A stretch of DNA of 64,000 nucleotides from Rhizocola hellebori (GCF_016862955.1 NZ_BONY01000014.1:62001-126000); one strand, 5' to 3'; shown: positions 48,774 to 58,246, counted from the first letter of the stretch. Made by a program: numbers and translations. Notes: a model not told the origin generated them from the letters alone.

Positions 48774-50800
48774 GACGTGAACTCCAGCACGAGAACTTCT
48801 GCGGGTTTGAGGCGGGGCAGGGGCAGGCCCACGGTTTCCAGAGCGCGTCCAGTGATTGAGACAGCACCGTCGTGCTCAGGGCCGAGGACGGTAGCAACGT
48901 TATACCGCGCTTGCGGCAGCAGGCCGGGTATCCGCAACCGCATCGGCGTCTGCGGCAGGGCGCTGTCCAGCTGGGCGTAGCTGAACAGGGCGTGCGAGCC
49001 GTCCTGGGCCACCACGCCGTGCACCGACGCGGCCGGGTCGATCCCGTCGGGGGTCACCACGCGGCCGGTGTGCAGCAGGCCCCGGGTGCGCTTGTAAAGC
49101 TCGATCCAGTCGCGCACCACGGCAAGCTCGGCCGGGTCGAACCCGGTGAGGTCGGCCTCGATCCCCGCGTGGCCGAAAAGCGCTGTGGCACAACGGACCT
49201 CGATGCTGGTCGCCCGTTTGGTGATGTGCGCACGGGCCGGCCCGACATGGGCGCCGATCAGCTCCAGGGGCAGCAGGAGCCCTGTCCAGCGCTGGATCTG
49301 CTGGCGATCGATCGGGTCGTTGGTGTCGGAGGTCCAGACCCGGTCGGTGCGCTCCAGAATCCCGAGATCTATCCGGGCCCCGCCCGACGAGCAGCTCTCG
49401 ATCTCCAGGCCGGGATGCCTGGCCCGCAACGCGTCGAAGAGGTGATAGGCGGCGTGGGTCTGCCGGTGCACCTGCGGCGCTTCCACCAGATCGCGGTTGT
49501 GGTCCCACTTGATGAAATCGATCCGGTATTCGGTGACCAGCGCGTCAAGGCGCGCCAGCAGATAGTCGTGCACCTCGGGCAGAGACAGGTCCAGGACGAG
49601 CTGGTTTCGGTGCAGGGCGGGCAACCTTCCCGGGTCGGCGAGCACCCAATCGGGATGGGCGCGAAACAGCTCAGAGTCGGGGTTGACCATCTCCGGCTCG
49701 AACCAGAGGCCGAACTGCATGCCCAGCGAGTGCACATGCGAAACCAGCGGGCCGAGGCCATCGGGCCATACGTCGGCGCTGACTTCCCAGTCGCCCAGGC
49801 CCGCCCGGTCGTCGCGGCGAGCCCCGAACCACCCGTCGTCGAGCACAAACCTTTCCACACCAACGGAAGCGGCCGCGTCGGCGAGCGCCTTGAGCTTGTC
49901 GAGCCGATGGTCGAAATACACGGCTTCCCACGTGTTGAGAACCACCGGCCGGGGCGTGCGCGGATGGGTGTCGCGGGCGCGCAGAAAGCGGTGGAAGCGG
50001 TCGCGGATGCCGTCGAGCCCGCATCCGGACCAGGCGAAGTAAACCGATGGCGTGCGGTAACTCGCGCCCGGGTCAAGCCGGATCTCGCCCGAGGAGAGCA
50101 GCTCCCCGCCGCCCAGCGCGCCCTGCGCATCCGGCAGCCGAACCGCGCTGTGCTCATGGTTGCCGCTCCACCCGACGTGCGCCGCCCAGACCTGCCCGGT
50201 GCGGTTGCGCAACTCGCCATCGGCTAGGCACAGCAGGGTCGTGCTGTCGTGACCGGTGCGGCCGCGGCGGCTTTCGCGCACGTGTGCGCCTAGGTGAAAC
50301 GGGCGTTGCTGCGGCACGCGTTCCAGTGCCCAGCGACCGGTCATTTCCAGCAAATTCCAGGCTTCGTCGGGTACCGGAAGAAAGCAACCCAAAAAAGAAA
50401 GTGTCCAGATGCCGGGACCCGTGTTGGTCACCGCATAGTCGGCCCGGATCACGCCCTGGGCGCTGAGGGTCAGCTCGCAGACCACCTCGAGCCCGGCTTG
50501 CGGGTCGGCGGCCCGCACGGTCATCGCGTGCTCGGTGAACTCCACCGGCGTGGTGAGGCGAAGCCGCGGATGGGGAAAGCGCCCCTCACGATCTCCGGCC
50601 AGGGCGGGCCGCCCGGCCCAGCCCTCGTGCTGCAACGGCAACAGCGGGAGTGCGCTTGACCCGTATGGTCCCGGCGGCACAGGCCCGGGATCGGCGCCCC
50701 AGTGCACCAACCGAGGCAGTCTGTCCTCATTGGATAGTTGGACGGTGAGCCCCACCCCGTCGCGGGACAGTGTGTGAATTTGTTCGAATCCGTTGGACAC
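48770..50800 (-). CDS. GH36 alpha-galactosidase
   Basis: Alpha-galactosidase of 676 residues, large clan-D type, with no signal peptide. The N-terminal beta supersandwich is followed by a TIM barrel with VERFVLDDGWFGARRDD. The nucleophile Asp is in IDFIKWDHNRD, the acid/base Asp in VWTSDTNDPIDR, and the SCSSGGARIDLG motif in between. It would act on melibiose/raffinose-type sugars inside the cell, with the downstream GH13 enzyme perhaps continuing hydrolysis. GTG start 50800 lies 13 bases after the upstream TetR stop, so TetR-GH36-GH13 form one directional unit. Confidence 0.92.
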   Translation of the reverse strand: MSNGFEQIHTLSRDGVGLTVQLSNEDRLPRLVHWGADPGPVPPGPYGSSALPLLPLQHEGWAGRPALAGDREGRFPHPRLRLTTPVEFTEHAMTVRAADPQAGLEVVCELTLSAQGVIRADYAVTNTGPGIWTLSFLGCFLPVPDEAWNLLEMTGRWALERVPQQRPFHLGAHVRESRRGRTGHDSTTLLCLADGELRNRTGQVWAAHVGWSGNHEHSAVRLPDAQGALGGGELLSSGEIRLDPGASYRTPSVYFAWSGCGLDGIRDRFHRFLRARDTHPRTPRPVVLNTWEAVYFDHRLDKLKALADAAASVGVERFVLDDGWFGARRDDRAGLGDWEVSADVWPDGLGPLVSHVHSLGMQFGLWFEPEMVNPDSELFRAHPDWVLADPGRLPALHRNQLVLDLSLPEVHDYLLARLDALVTEYRIDFIKWDHNRDLVEAPQVHRQTHAAYHLFDALRARHPGLEIESCSSGGARIDLGILERTDRVWTSDTNDPIDRQQIQRWTGLLLPLELIGAHVGPARAHITKRATSIEVRCATALFGHAGIEADLTGFDPAELAVVRDWIELYKRTRGLLHTGRVVTPDGIDPAASVHGVVAQDGSHALFSYAQLDSALPQTPMRLRIPGLLPQARYNVATVLGPEHDGAVSITGRALETVGLPLPRLKPAEVLVLEFTS

Positions 50801-50813
50801 GGTGCAAATATTG

Positions 50814-51416
50814 TCAGCTGAGATCAGCCAAGTCGAGGCCCACCTCGCGCGCGGCCGCGACCCGGATCCACTCGGCGGCCTGCCGCCGCGAGATCACCTT
50901 GTCATGGACCATGAGCTGGACGGCAAGCCCGTCGATCAGGCTGTTGATGCGCCAGGCCGCGCCGTGCGGATCCTCGCATTTGAAGGAGCCGTCGGCGACA
51001 CCCGCCGCGATGACCTCGATCAGGCCTTCCTTCCACCGCAGGTCCATCCGGCGCGACACCTTCTCCAGCTCCGGCACGCGCAGCGCCTCGGACCAGCCAT
51101 CGATCCACATCAGCCAGGAGTTCGACCTTCCCTGCGGTGCGAGCAGTTTGAGCAGCCGCTTGAGCTTGTCGACCGGGCCGACGCGCGCGTCGAGCACGGC
51201 CTGCAGCCGGCCCAGATCCTGCTCGGCCGCATAGCTGAACGCCTGTGTCATCAAGGCGTCTTTGGTGGAGAAGTGGTAGAAGACCAGTGCCTGGCTCACC
51301 CCGGCCGCCTTGGCCACGTCAGCGGTGCGGGTGTTGGCGAATCCGCGCTCGAGAATCACCTCCACCGCCGTGCGCAGCAGATCCTCCAAGCGCAGGTGGG
51401 CAGAACGTCTGGTCAC
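50814..51416 (-). CDS. TetR-family transcriptional regulator
   Basis: A 200-residue regulator. The HTH is ANTRTADVAKAAGVSQALVFYHFSTKDALMTQAFSY, near the N-terminus. The C-terminal ligand domain (WLMWIDGWSEALRVPELEKVSRRMDLRWKEGL) resembles the BetI-type TetR_C_6 domain. It is divergent from the CapA-like gene only 19 bases away and lies directly upstream of the GH36 gene, so either may be a target. The short intergenic space means promoters overlap coding sequence. Confidence 0.88.
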   Translation of the reverse strand: MTRRSAHLRLEDLLRTAVEVILERGFANTRTADVAKAAGVSQALVFYHFSTKDALMTQAFSYAAEQDLGRLQAVLDARVGPVDKLKRLLKLLAPQGRSNSWLMWIDGWSEALRVPELEKVSRRMDLRWKEGLIEVIAAGVADGSFKCEDPHGAAWRINSLIDGLAVQLMVHDKVISRRQAAEWIRVAAAREVGLDLADLS

Positions 51417-51435
51417 GGGCCCACGTTAGACCATC

Positions 51436-52470
51436 GTGCGCTTTGGACTATTGATCGTCGTATTTCTGACGGCCTGCTCCCCGATGCCCGCTTCGACGAC
51501 GGCTCCCGCGGCGCAACCCCCGCCCTCAACTTCGTCCGCGCCGCGCGACATCACGCTGGCTTTCGGGGGTGATGTCCACTTCTCCGGGCGCACGCTGAGC
51601 CTGCTGGACAATCCGCAGACCGCCTTCGGCAGGATCGGGCCCGTGCTCTCCCGCGCGGATCTGGCTTTCGTCAACCTGGAGACCGCGGTCACCGAGCGCG
51701 GCACGCCTGAGCCCAAGGAGTTCCACTTCCGCGCCCCGGCGTCGGCCTACGCCGCGGTCAAGGCGGCCGGGATCGATGCGGTGTCCATCGCCAACAACCA
51801 CACCCTCGACTACGGCCAGACCGGCCTCGCCGACACGCTTGACTACGCTCGCCAGAGCGGGATCCCGGCCCTGGGCGGGGGCCCGGTCGAGCAGGCTTAC
51901 CAGCCCTGGATCACCGAGGTGCGCGGAACCCGGATCGCGGTCGTCGCGCTGAGCCATGTCGACGAGCTTTGGCAGAGCTGGGAGGCGACGGACACCCGAC
52001 CCGGGCTGGCCATGCTGCGCAACCCGTTGCGCGCCTTGGCGGCGGTGCGGCAGGCGCGGGCCCAGGCCGATGTCGTCGTGGTCATGCTGCACTGGGGTCC
52101 GGAGTACCAGGAGTGCCCGACCGCCGAGCTCAAAACGCTCGCCGCCCAGCTCATCGAGGCCGGGGCCGATCTGCTTGTCGGCGGCCACCAGCATCTGCTG
52201 CTGGGGGCGGGCTGGCAGGGCAAGGCCTACGTCGCCTACGGCATGGGCAACTTTCTCTGGTGGCGTAACGATGCGCTGAGCAACGACACCGGTGTGTTGT
52301 GGGTCACTATCCGGGACCGCAAAGTTGCCGCCGCGAGCCTGGTCCCCGCCTATATCGACCGCGCTACCGGCCAGCCCTACCCGGTGGACGGCGAAGCCGC
52401 GGCCCGAATAATGGAGGAGCAGAAACGCCTGCGAGCCTGTGCCGGCCTTGCGGAGCATCCGGGGAATTGA
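51436..52470 (+). CDS. CapA-family (poly-gamma-glutamate synthesis-like) lipoprotein
   Basis: Calcineurin-like metallophosphatase-fold lipoprotein of 344 residues. The lipobox is VFLTAC near residue 14. The core reads ITLAFGGDVHFSGR (metal motif GDV), DLAFVNLETAV, VSIANNHTLDYG (NNH motif) and VVVMLHWGPEY (HWG). It also has VGGHQHLLLGAG and AYGMGNFLW. CapA proteins are linked to poly-gamma-glutamate capsules, but no capBC genes are here. In actinobacteria many are orphan and of unknown role. GTG start, 19 bases from the divergent TetR gene. Confidence 0.87.
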   Translation: MRFGLLIVVFLTACSPMPASTTAPAAQPPPSTSSAPRDITLAFGGDVHFSGRTLSLLDNPQTAFGRIGPVLSRADLAFVNLETAVTERGTPEPKEFHFRAPASAYAAVKAAGIDAVSIANNHTLDYGQTGLADTLDYARQSGIPALGGGPVEQAYQPWITEVRGTRIAVVALSHVDELWQSWEATDTRPGLAMLRNPLRALAAVRQARAQADVVVVMLHWGPEYQECPTAELKTLAAQLIEAGADLLVGGHQHLLLGAGWQGKAYVAYGMGNFLWWRNDALSNDTGVLWVTIRDRKVAAASLVPAYIDRATGQPYPVDGEAAARIMEEQKRLRACAGLAEHPGN

Positions 52471-52524
52471 TCTCATCCTCGCGGTGTTGCGACACAAGAC
52501 GACACCCTGTCTGAGGAGATCATC

Positions 52525-53433
52525 GTGCTTGACCCGAAGGGGCTATTTGAGCTCACCGACCCCCGGCCGGATCTGGGGCGGCCGGTGCTTTTGCACGCAC
52601 TGACCGGCTTCATCGATGCCGGGGCCGCCGGGCGGCTGGCTCGCCAGCACCTTCTTGAGTCGCTCAACTCGACGGTGATCGCCCGCTTCGACATCGACCA
52701 GCTTTTCGACTACCGCTCGCGCCGGCCGCTGATGCATTTCGCCGCCGACCACTGGGAGTCCTACGACGATCCCAAGCTCGAGCTGCACGCGTTGCGCGAC
52801 GACGATGACACGCCCTTCCTCCTGCTCACCGGTCCCGAGCCCGATCTGCAATGGGAGAGGTTCATCGCGGCGGTCACCTCGATCGTGCGCGACCTCGATG
52901 TCCGGCTGGCCGTGGGCATCCACGCGATCCCGATGTCGGTGCCCCACACCAGGCCCACCGGCGTGACCGCCCACGGCACCCGTCCCGAGCTGATCGCCGG
53001 CTACGAGCCGTGGATAGCCAACGTTCAGGTGCCGGCGAGCATCACCAACCTGCTGGAATACCGGCTCGGTCAGCAGGGCCAAGACGCGATCGGCTTCGCC
53101 GCCCACGTTCCCCACTACCTGGCCGAAAGCGAGTACCCGCAAGCCGCCGAGCTGTTGCTGGCGTCGGTGTCGCGGGCGACCGGGCTGCTGCTTCCGGTGG
53201 AGGAGCTGCGCGAGGCCGGCGAGCGGGTGCGAGCCGAGGTCGAGCGGCAGCTCACCGACAACCAGCAGGCGAGCGCGGTCGTGCACGCGCTTGAGGAGCA
53301 ATATGACGCGTTCATGCGGGGGCGCGGTGGCAACCTGTTAACCGAACCCACGCCGCTGCCGACCGCGGACGAGCTGGGCGCCGAGCTTGAGCGCTTCCTC
53401 GCCGAGCACCACCGCCGCGACCTCGGGGAGTGA
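52525..53433 (+). CDS. PAC2-family protein
   Basis: A 302-residue protein of the PAC2 (proteasome assembly chaperone 2-like) family found in actinobacteria and archaea. VLLHALTGFIDAGAAGRLARQHLLESL is the N-terminal segment. LLLTGPEPDLQWERFIAAV, GIHAIPMSVPHTRPTGVTAHGT and FAAHVPHYLAESEYPQAAELLLASVSR are conserved landmarks. A C-terminal coiled region follows. No proteasome genes are in the window. GTG 52525 follows GAGGAGA. Its stop overlaps the AEC transporter start (GTGA). Confidence 0.87.
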   Translation: MLDPKGLFELTDPRPDLGRPVLLHALTGFIDAGAAGRLARQHLLESLNSTVIARFDIDQLFDYRSRRPLMHFAADHWESYDDPKLELHALRDDDDTPFLLLTGPEPDLQWERFIAAVTSIVRDLDVRLAVGIHAIPMSVPHTRPTGVTAHGTRPELIAGYEPWIANVQVPASITNLLEYRLGQQGQDAIGFAAHVPHYLAESEYPQAAELLLASVSRATGLLLPVEELREAGERVRAEVERQLTDNQQASAVVHALEEQYDAFMRGRGGNLLTEPTPLPTADELGAELERFLAEHHRRDLGE

Positions 53434-54314
53434 TCGCAGCTTTTGCTCCACTTTGGATACTCACGTTCCTGGGTTGGGCAGCTAACCGGTTTGGACTGCT
53501 GAATGCGTCAGTCGAGCGAGGACTGACGCATTTCGCGTTCACCTTCGCCATCCCCGCGGTCGTCTTCACCACCTTGGTGCGGCTGCCGCTGGGCGGGTTG
53601 CCCCTGGTGCCGCTCGCGGCCTATGCGCTCAGCGCGATCTTTCTCGGTCTTTCTGGGTACCTGATAATGCGCTGGCTTCGTCGTGATGAGCGCATCATCG
53701 CGGCCATGGCGAGCGCCTACGTCAACTCCGGAAACCTCGGCATCCCGGTCGCGATCTATGTCTTGGGCAGCGCGTCATTGATCGTTGGTGTGGTGGCGTT
53801 CCAGACCGTGCTCGTGACGCCGTTCATCGCCGCGCTGCTTGACAAGTCCGACAGGCGGTTGTGGACGTTGCCATTGCGGGTGCCGGTGGTGCTCGCGTCG
53901 GCTGCCGGAGTGGTCTTCACCCTGTCGGGCTGGACGCTTCCCGATGCCGTGCTGCGCCCTTTGGACCTGCTCGGTGACGCGGCCGTGCCCACCGCGCTTT
54001 TCGCCCTGGGCATGTCACTGCACCTGCCCCCGGGGGAACGGCTCACCCTCAAGCGACCCGAGCTCGGCGTCGTGATCCCGCTGAAGATTATCTTTCAGCC
54101 CCTGGTCGCCTATTTCGTGGCGCGCTACCTGTTCCGGCTCGACGACGCGCAGGTGCTCGCGGTGACCCTGTTCGCCGGGTTGCCGACCGCGCAGAACACC
54201 TACATCTACGCGACCGAGTACAAGGTGCCCAACGGCCTGTCCCGCGACGCGGTGGTGGTGAGCAGCGTCCTATCCCTTGGTACGCTTTCGATTATCCTGT
54301 GGCTGCTGGGCTAG
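53430..54314 (+). CDS. AEC-family (auxin efflux carrier-type) transporter
   Basis: A 294-residue permease with ten predicted transmembrane helices. It starts IAAFAPLWILTFLGWAANRFGLL and has the AEC hinge features VNSGNLGIPVAIYVLG and FAGLPTAQNTYIYATEY. Bacterial members export or import malonate, malate or other carboxylates. The substrate is unknown here. The GTG start lies within the stop of the PAC2 gene, so both are co-translated. Confidence 0.88.
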   Translation: MIAAFAPLWILTFLGWAANRFGLLNASVERGLTHFAFTFAIPAVVFTTLVRLPLGGLPLVPLAAYALSAIFLGLSGYLIMRWLRRDERIIAAMASAYVNSGNLGIPVAIYVLGSASLIVGVVAFQTVLVTPFIAALLDKSDRRLWTLPLRVPVVLASAAGVVFTLSGWTLPDAVLRPLDLLGDAAVPTALFALGMSLHLPPGERLTLKRPELGVVIPLKIIFQPLVAYFVARYLFRLDDAQVLAVTLFAGLPTAQNTYIYATEYKVPNGLSRDAVVVSSVLSLGTLSIILWLLG

Positions 54315-54386
54315 TGTGCCGTCCGCTTTGGACCGCATCCATCGCCTTGTGTGGATCCGCCAAGGGGGGATAACCTCTCCGGCGTG

Positions 54387-55592
54387 ATGAAAAGAACACT
54401 GACCGTATCCGGTCTTGCCGCTCTCTTGATCGTCATTTCAGCGGCTCCGGTATGGCCAGCTCAGGCACCGTCGAAGCTGTGCACAGCACCGGCGCCTGTC
54501 TCATCCGCTGAGCTCCCGGAAAATGCTGAGGCGCAGGCAGACCAGCGCAACCGGGCCGTCAACGACGAAGTCGAGGCCACCTTCGGCGTGGGCGCGATCA
54601 AGGAGCGCATCGCCGACCAGCTGCGCCGGGGACTGATCGGGGTGGTGGCCGACCCGATCACCGGGAACAGCACGGTGGTGGCCACCCCGGAGTTCCGTGC
54701 GGTGCGCGGCCTGACCACGGCCAAACTGATGATCGGCTGCCACCCGGCAGCCGCTCTGATCGACGCGGACGATGTGCTCGTCTCCCGCGCGTGGCACCCG
54801 CAGGCGGCACAGGCCACCTTCAGCTTCTCCTTGCACGCCAACGATTCCCGCTTCCACGTCTCGTTCGACCCGCGCTTCGCGGCGGCGGCCGCCGCGCTTT
54901 CGGCCGTGCTCGGCGATCGCGCGGTGGTGACCGTTTCCGAGACCGGGCGCACCGGCCGGCTCAACGACGGCGAGCCGCATTTCGGTGGCGCCGGGATACG
55001 CAACGGCTACAACTCCTCGCTTTCCAGCAACACGTGTACCGCTGGATTCACGGTGCGCCGCAACGCCGACGGCCAGCGCGGAGGGTTCACGGCCGGTCAC
55101 TGCTTCGCCAACGGCAACATCCTCTACTCCAGCACCCAGCTCTGGGGCGAGGCGTGGGGCAAGGTCAACTTCCCGGCCTACGACATGATCGGGATCAAGT
55201 CCTGGAGCGAGACCTACGACAACGTGATCCACACCGACAACTGCTGCCCCGTCAAGCGCGACGTGATCGGCCGCGACCCGGCCGTGGTGGGGGACCTGGT
55301 CTGCTTCTCCGGCATGGTGAGCAAGGCCCTCTGCAGCATTCAGGTGACCTCGACCAACGGCTACTTCTGCGACCAGTACGGCTGCACCGGCGGCCTGATC
55401 GAAGCCATCCGCGGCGGTGGCGTGATCGTGCGCCCCGGTGACTCCGGCGCCCCCATCTACACCCGGTACGGCAGCAATTCCGCCCTCGCGACCGGCATGG
55501 TCATCGCCGCCGCGGGTGGCGGCACGATCGCCTACGGCGAGCACATCGGCGTGATCGAAAGCTATTTCAACGTTTCTGTGCTCACGTCGTGA
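54387..55592 (+). CDS. Secreted S1-family (chymotrypsin-like) serine protease
   Basis: Exported protease of about 401 residues. The signal peptide is VSGLAALLIVISAAPVWPAQA. A propeptide-like region (about 30-205) contains GLIGVVADPITGNSTVVATPEF. The S1E-type domain has His238 in FTAGHC, Asp266 in FPAYDMIGI and Ser353 in RPGDSGAPI. An extra Cys-rich stretch lies between His and Ser (NCCPVKRD, SIQVTSTNGYFCDQYGCTGGLIEAIR). ATG 54387 is chosen over the longer frame at 54351. The adjacent lipoprotein gene follows on the same strand. Confidence 0.87.
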   Translation: MKRTLTVSGLAALLIVISAAPVWPAQAPSKLCTAPAPVSSAELPENAEAQADQRNRAVNDEVEATFGVGAIKERIADQLRRGLIGVVADPITGNSTVVATPEFRAVRGLTTAKLMIGCHPAAALIDADDVLVSRAWHPQAAQATFSFSLHANDSRFHVSFDPRFAAAAAALSAVLGDRAVVTVSETGRTGRLNDGEPHFGGAGIRNGYNSSLSSNTCTAGFTVRRNADGQRGGFTAGHCFANGNILYSSTQLWGEAWGKVNFPAYDMIGIKSWSETYDNVIHTDNCCPVKRDVIGRDPAVVGDLVCFSGMVSKALCSIQVTSTNGYFCDQYGCTGGLIEAIRGGGVIVRPGDSGAPIYTRYGSNSALATGMVIAAAGGGTIAYGEHIGVIESYFNVSVLTS

Positions 55593-55648
55593 CACCCGCG
55601 TGAGGACCGGCATGAAACCCAACCGCTGTGCGCAGCGTCGGAGGCGGC

Positions 55649-56374
55649 ATGAGGCGTAACCCGATTCGAGTCCTGGGCGCGGCCGCGCTCACCGTGCTGG
55701 CGATGGGGGCGTGTGCAAAGCAGCCGCCGCCGGTCGCGCCGGCCGCGGGGAACCTGCCGCTGGCCAGTCCCACCGCCGCCGCGGCTCGAACGACGGTGCC
55801 GCAGGTGGCCGCGTTGGGCGTGACCGAGGTCGACAAGCTTTTCGCCGAGGCCAAGCTCGTCCCGATCCTGCGCTACCACCCCGAGGTCCTCAGCGGCGAG
55901 GGCACCGTCGTCGGCACAGACCCCCCGGCCGGGGCCATCGTGCTCGCGGGCGACTCGGTGACCGTGCTGGTAGCCGGAGCGCCCGGCCCGACCCTGCAGG
56001 ACTACGTCAACGCCCACCGCGAGACGTTTGTCGGGATAGCCGCGGACGCCAACGGCGTGCTGGTGGTGGGCATTCACCAGCAGGCAGATCTCGCCAGAGA
56101 GATCGAGACGCTGGCCCAGCTGGCCAACGGTTCCGCCTACCGGATCCAGACCTGTCCGCGAACGTTTACCGATCTGCAGCGCGTTCAGCTCGAGCTGGCG
56201 CGCCGCGACTTCGTGGCCGGGGCCGACAAGCTCAGCTTCGCGATGACGGTTGATCCGCTGGCGTGTGCCGTGCGGCTGACCATAGACATGTCCGAGCCCG
56301 ATATCGCTCAGCTGACGGCCAGATATCAGGGCGCGCTGGTAATCCAGAAGGGCAGCGTGCGGCGCGGCGGGTAG
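55649..56374 (+). CDS. PASTA-like domain lipoprotein
   Basis: A 241-residue lipoprotein. The lipobox is VLAMGAC after RRNPIRVLGAAALT. A PASTA-type module follows: TTVPQVAALGVTEVDKLFAEAKLVPILRYHPE, then GTVVGTDPPAGAIVLAGDSVTVLVAG. The C-terminal domain (LQDYVNAHRETFVGIAADANGVLVVGIHQQADLAREIETL) looks like the propeptide-type fold of the preceding protease. PASTA modules bind muropeptides or act as spacers. Start ATG 55649 has GGAGG seven bases upstream. It is 56 bases after the protease stop, so co-transcription is plausible. Confidence 0.72.
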   Translation: MRRNPIRVLGAAALTVLAMGACAKQPPPVAPAAGNLPLASPTAAAARTTVPQVAALGVTEVDKLFAEAKLVPILRYHPEVLSGEGTVVGTDPPAGAIVLAGDSVTVLVAGAPGPTLQDYVNAHRETFVGIAADANGVLVVGIHQQADLAREIETLAQLANGSAYRIQTCPRTFTDLQRVQLELARRDFVAGADKLSFAMTVDPLACAVRLTIDMSEPDIAQLTARYQGALVIQKGSVRRGG

Positions 56375-56383
56375 TCTCGCGAC

Positions 56384-57112
56384 GTGGAGCGAGTTGGTGT
56401 GCAGTCGCGCCAGGCAGGCCCCCGCACAGCGGTGATCTGGGCTGTGCTGCGAGCCGAGTTGGCAGCGCAGGGTGGTCGAAGCCTGAACGTGGTCGATGTC
56501 GGCGGTGGCACCGGCGGGTTCGCGGTGCCGCTGGCCGAGGCAGGGCATACGGTGACCGTCGTCGACCCGAGCCCCGACGCGCTGGCCGCGCTGTTGCGGC
56601 GCGCCGCCGACGCCGGGGTGGCCCAGCGGGTCTTCGGCCTGCAGGGCGACGCCGACTCGCTCGCCGACCTGATTCCGGCCGGGCAATCCGATCTGGTGCT
56701 GTGTCACGCGGTGCTCGAGGTCGTGGACGACCCGAGCGGGGTCAGCGCGGCGCTGGCACGGGTGCTGCGGCCGGGCGGTGCGGCCAGCGTGCTCGTGGCC
56801 AACCGGGCCGCGGCGGTGCTGTCGCGGGCGATCGCAGGCCAGTTCCGGCTCGCCGGCGAGTTGCTCGCTTTCCGGGAGCCACTCGGGTCCAAGCTGGGCC
56901 GGCGCTTCGACGCCGCCGAGGTCACCGCGCTGCTGGAGGCGCAAGGGCTTGCCGTGGAACAGGTTCACGGTGTTCGGGTGGTGTCTGATCTGGTACCGGG
57001 AGTGATAGCCGACGCGGATCCGGAGGCGCTCGCCGCGTTCGAGCTGGCCGCGTCCGCCGAGGCGCCCTATCGCGACTTCGCGACCCAGTTGCACCTGCTG
57101 GCGCGCAGATGA
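56384..57112 (+). CDS. SAM-dependent methyltransferase
   Basis: Class I methyltransferase of 242 residues. The SAM-binding motif is VVDVGGGTGGFAVPLA, then VTVVDPSPDALAAL (acidic loop), GDADSLADLIP and DLVLCHAVLEVVDDP. SASVLVANRAA-type strands follow. It belongs to the methyltransferase_11/25-like group; the acceptor is unknown. GTG 56384 lies nine bases after the previous stop. Its own stop overlaps the phosphodiesterase start by four bases (ATGA). Confidence 0.87.
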   Translation: MERVGVQSRQAGPRTAVIWAVLRAELAAQGGRSLNVVDVGGGTGGFAVPLAEAGHTVTVVDPSPDALAALLRRAADAGVAQRVFGLQGDADSLADLIPAGQSDLVLCHAVLEVVDDPSGVSAALARVLRPGGAASVLVANRAAAVLSRAIAGQFRLAGELLAFREPLGSKLGRRFDAAEVTALLEAQGLAVEQVHGVRVVSDLVPGVIADADPEALAAFELAASAEAPYRDFATQLHLLARR

Positions 57113-58236
57113 GGGCACCCAGCTACCCGGAAGGGACGATCGCCGACATCCTGCCCGGATGCCTCAAATGCCTTGGGGCGCAAGGGTTCTCCGACCGGCT
57201 CGGGCTGGCTCGCCAGCTGGAGGGGGTGCGGCGCATCGCCGTCCTGCTGGTGGACGGCATGGGCTGGCATCAGCTGCCGACCATGCGGCCCTTCGCACCC
57301 GGGCTGGTGGCGCTGCCGTCCCGGGCCATCACCAGCGGCTTCCCCTCGACGACGCCGACCAGCCTGGTCAGCCTCGCCACCGGGGCGTGGCCGGGCTCGC
57401 ACGGGGTGCTGGCATTTACCAGCAACATTCCGGGGACGGACATCGTCCTGAACCACACCCAGTGGAAAGACGATCCCGACCCGTTGCTGTGGCAACCGGT
57501 CCCGCCGGTCTACGCCGAGGCGGCGCGCCAGGGCATCGACGTCACGGTCGTCAACCGCGCCGAGTATGTGGGCTCCGGCCTGACCGAAGTCACCACCCGC
57601 GGCGCGGTCTATGTCCCGGCCGACTCGTCCCAGGAGCTGGCCGACGGCATGGTCAAGGCTCTGCTGGGGGCCGACGGGCCCGCCCTGGTCTACGGCTATT
57701 ACCCCAACCTCGACAAGATGGGCCACGCCTTCGGCTTGGAGTCGGAGCAGTGGGCCGACGCCGCCTCCAAAGTGGACAAAATCGTGGAACGCCTGGTGAC
57801 CGCGCTGCCGCCCGATGCCGCGCTGGTCGTCACGGCCGACCACGGCCAGCTCGACATCCCGGCCGATCGCCGCATCGACATCGACGGTGATCCCCGGCTC
57901 GCCTATGGGGTAAGGGTTTTCGCGGGCGAGCCGCGGGTGCGCTACCTGCACGCCGAGCCGGGCGCGGCCGCGGACGTGCTCGCGGCCTGGCAGGAGCTGG
58001 TCGGCCACGCGGCCTGGATCGGGTCACGCGAGGAGGCGATCGCCACCGGCTGGTACGGGCCGATGGACCTGACCTTCGCGCAACGGATAGGCGACGTGGT
58101 GGTGGTGTGCCGCGACGATTGGGCAGTTCACGGCACGCGGCGCGAGCCGGCCACGATTGCGCGTCTCGTCGCCATGCACGGCTCCCTGACCGACGCCGAG
58201 CTCGACATCCCGCTGATTGTCGTAAGGGGCGAGTAG
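57109..58236 (+). CDS. Type I phosphodiesterase/nucleotide pyrophosphatase-family protein
   Basis: Alkaline-phosphatase superfamily hydrolase of 375 residues, no signal peptide. Metal and nucleophile motifs: IAVLLVDGMGWHQL (first Asp), FPSTTPTSLVSLATG with the nucleophile Thr, and GYYPNLDKMGHAFG. VTADHGQLDIP (Asp-His pair) closes the metal site. Substrates could be nucleotides or phosphodiester lipids; not decidable. It is co-translated with the methyltransferase and followed by dinB after ten bases, suggesting one transcript. Confidence 0.88.
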   Translation: MRAPSYPEGTIADILPGCLKCLGAQGFSDRLGLARQLEGVRRIAVLLVDGMGWHQLPTMRPFAPGLVALPSRAITSGFPSTTPTSLVSLATGAWPGSHGVLAFTSNIPGTDIVLNHTQWKDDPDPLLWQPVPPVYAEAARQGIDVTVVNRAEYVGSGLTEVTTRGAVYVPADSSQELADGMVKALLGADGPALVYGYYPNLDKMGHAFGLESEQWADAASKVDKIVERLVTALPPDAALVVTADHGQLDIPADRRIDIDGDPRLAYGVRVFAGEPRVRYLHAEPGAAADVLAAWQELVGHAAWIGSREEAIATGWYGPMDLTFAQRIGDVVVVCRDDWAVHGTRREPATIARLVAMHGSLTDAELDIPLIVVRGE

Positions 58237-58246
58237 CTTCTGCGCT

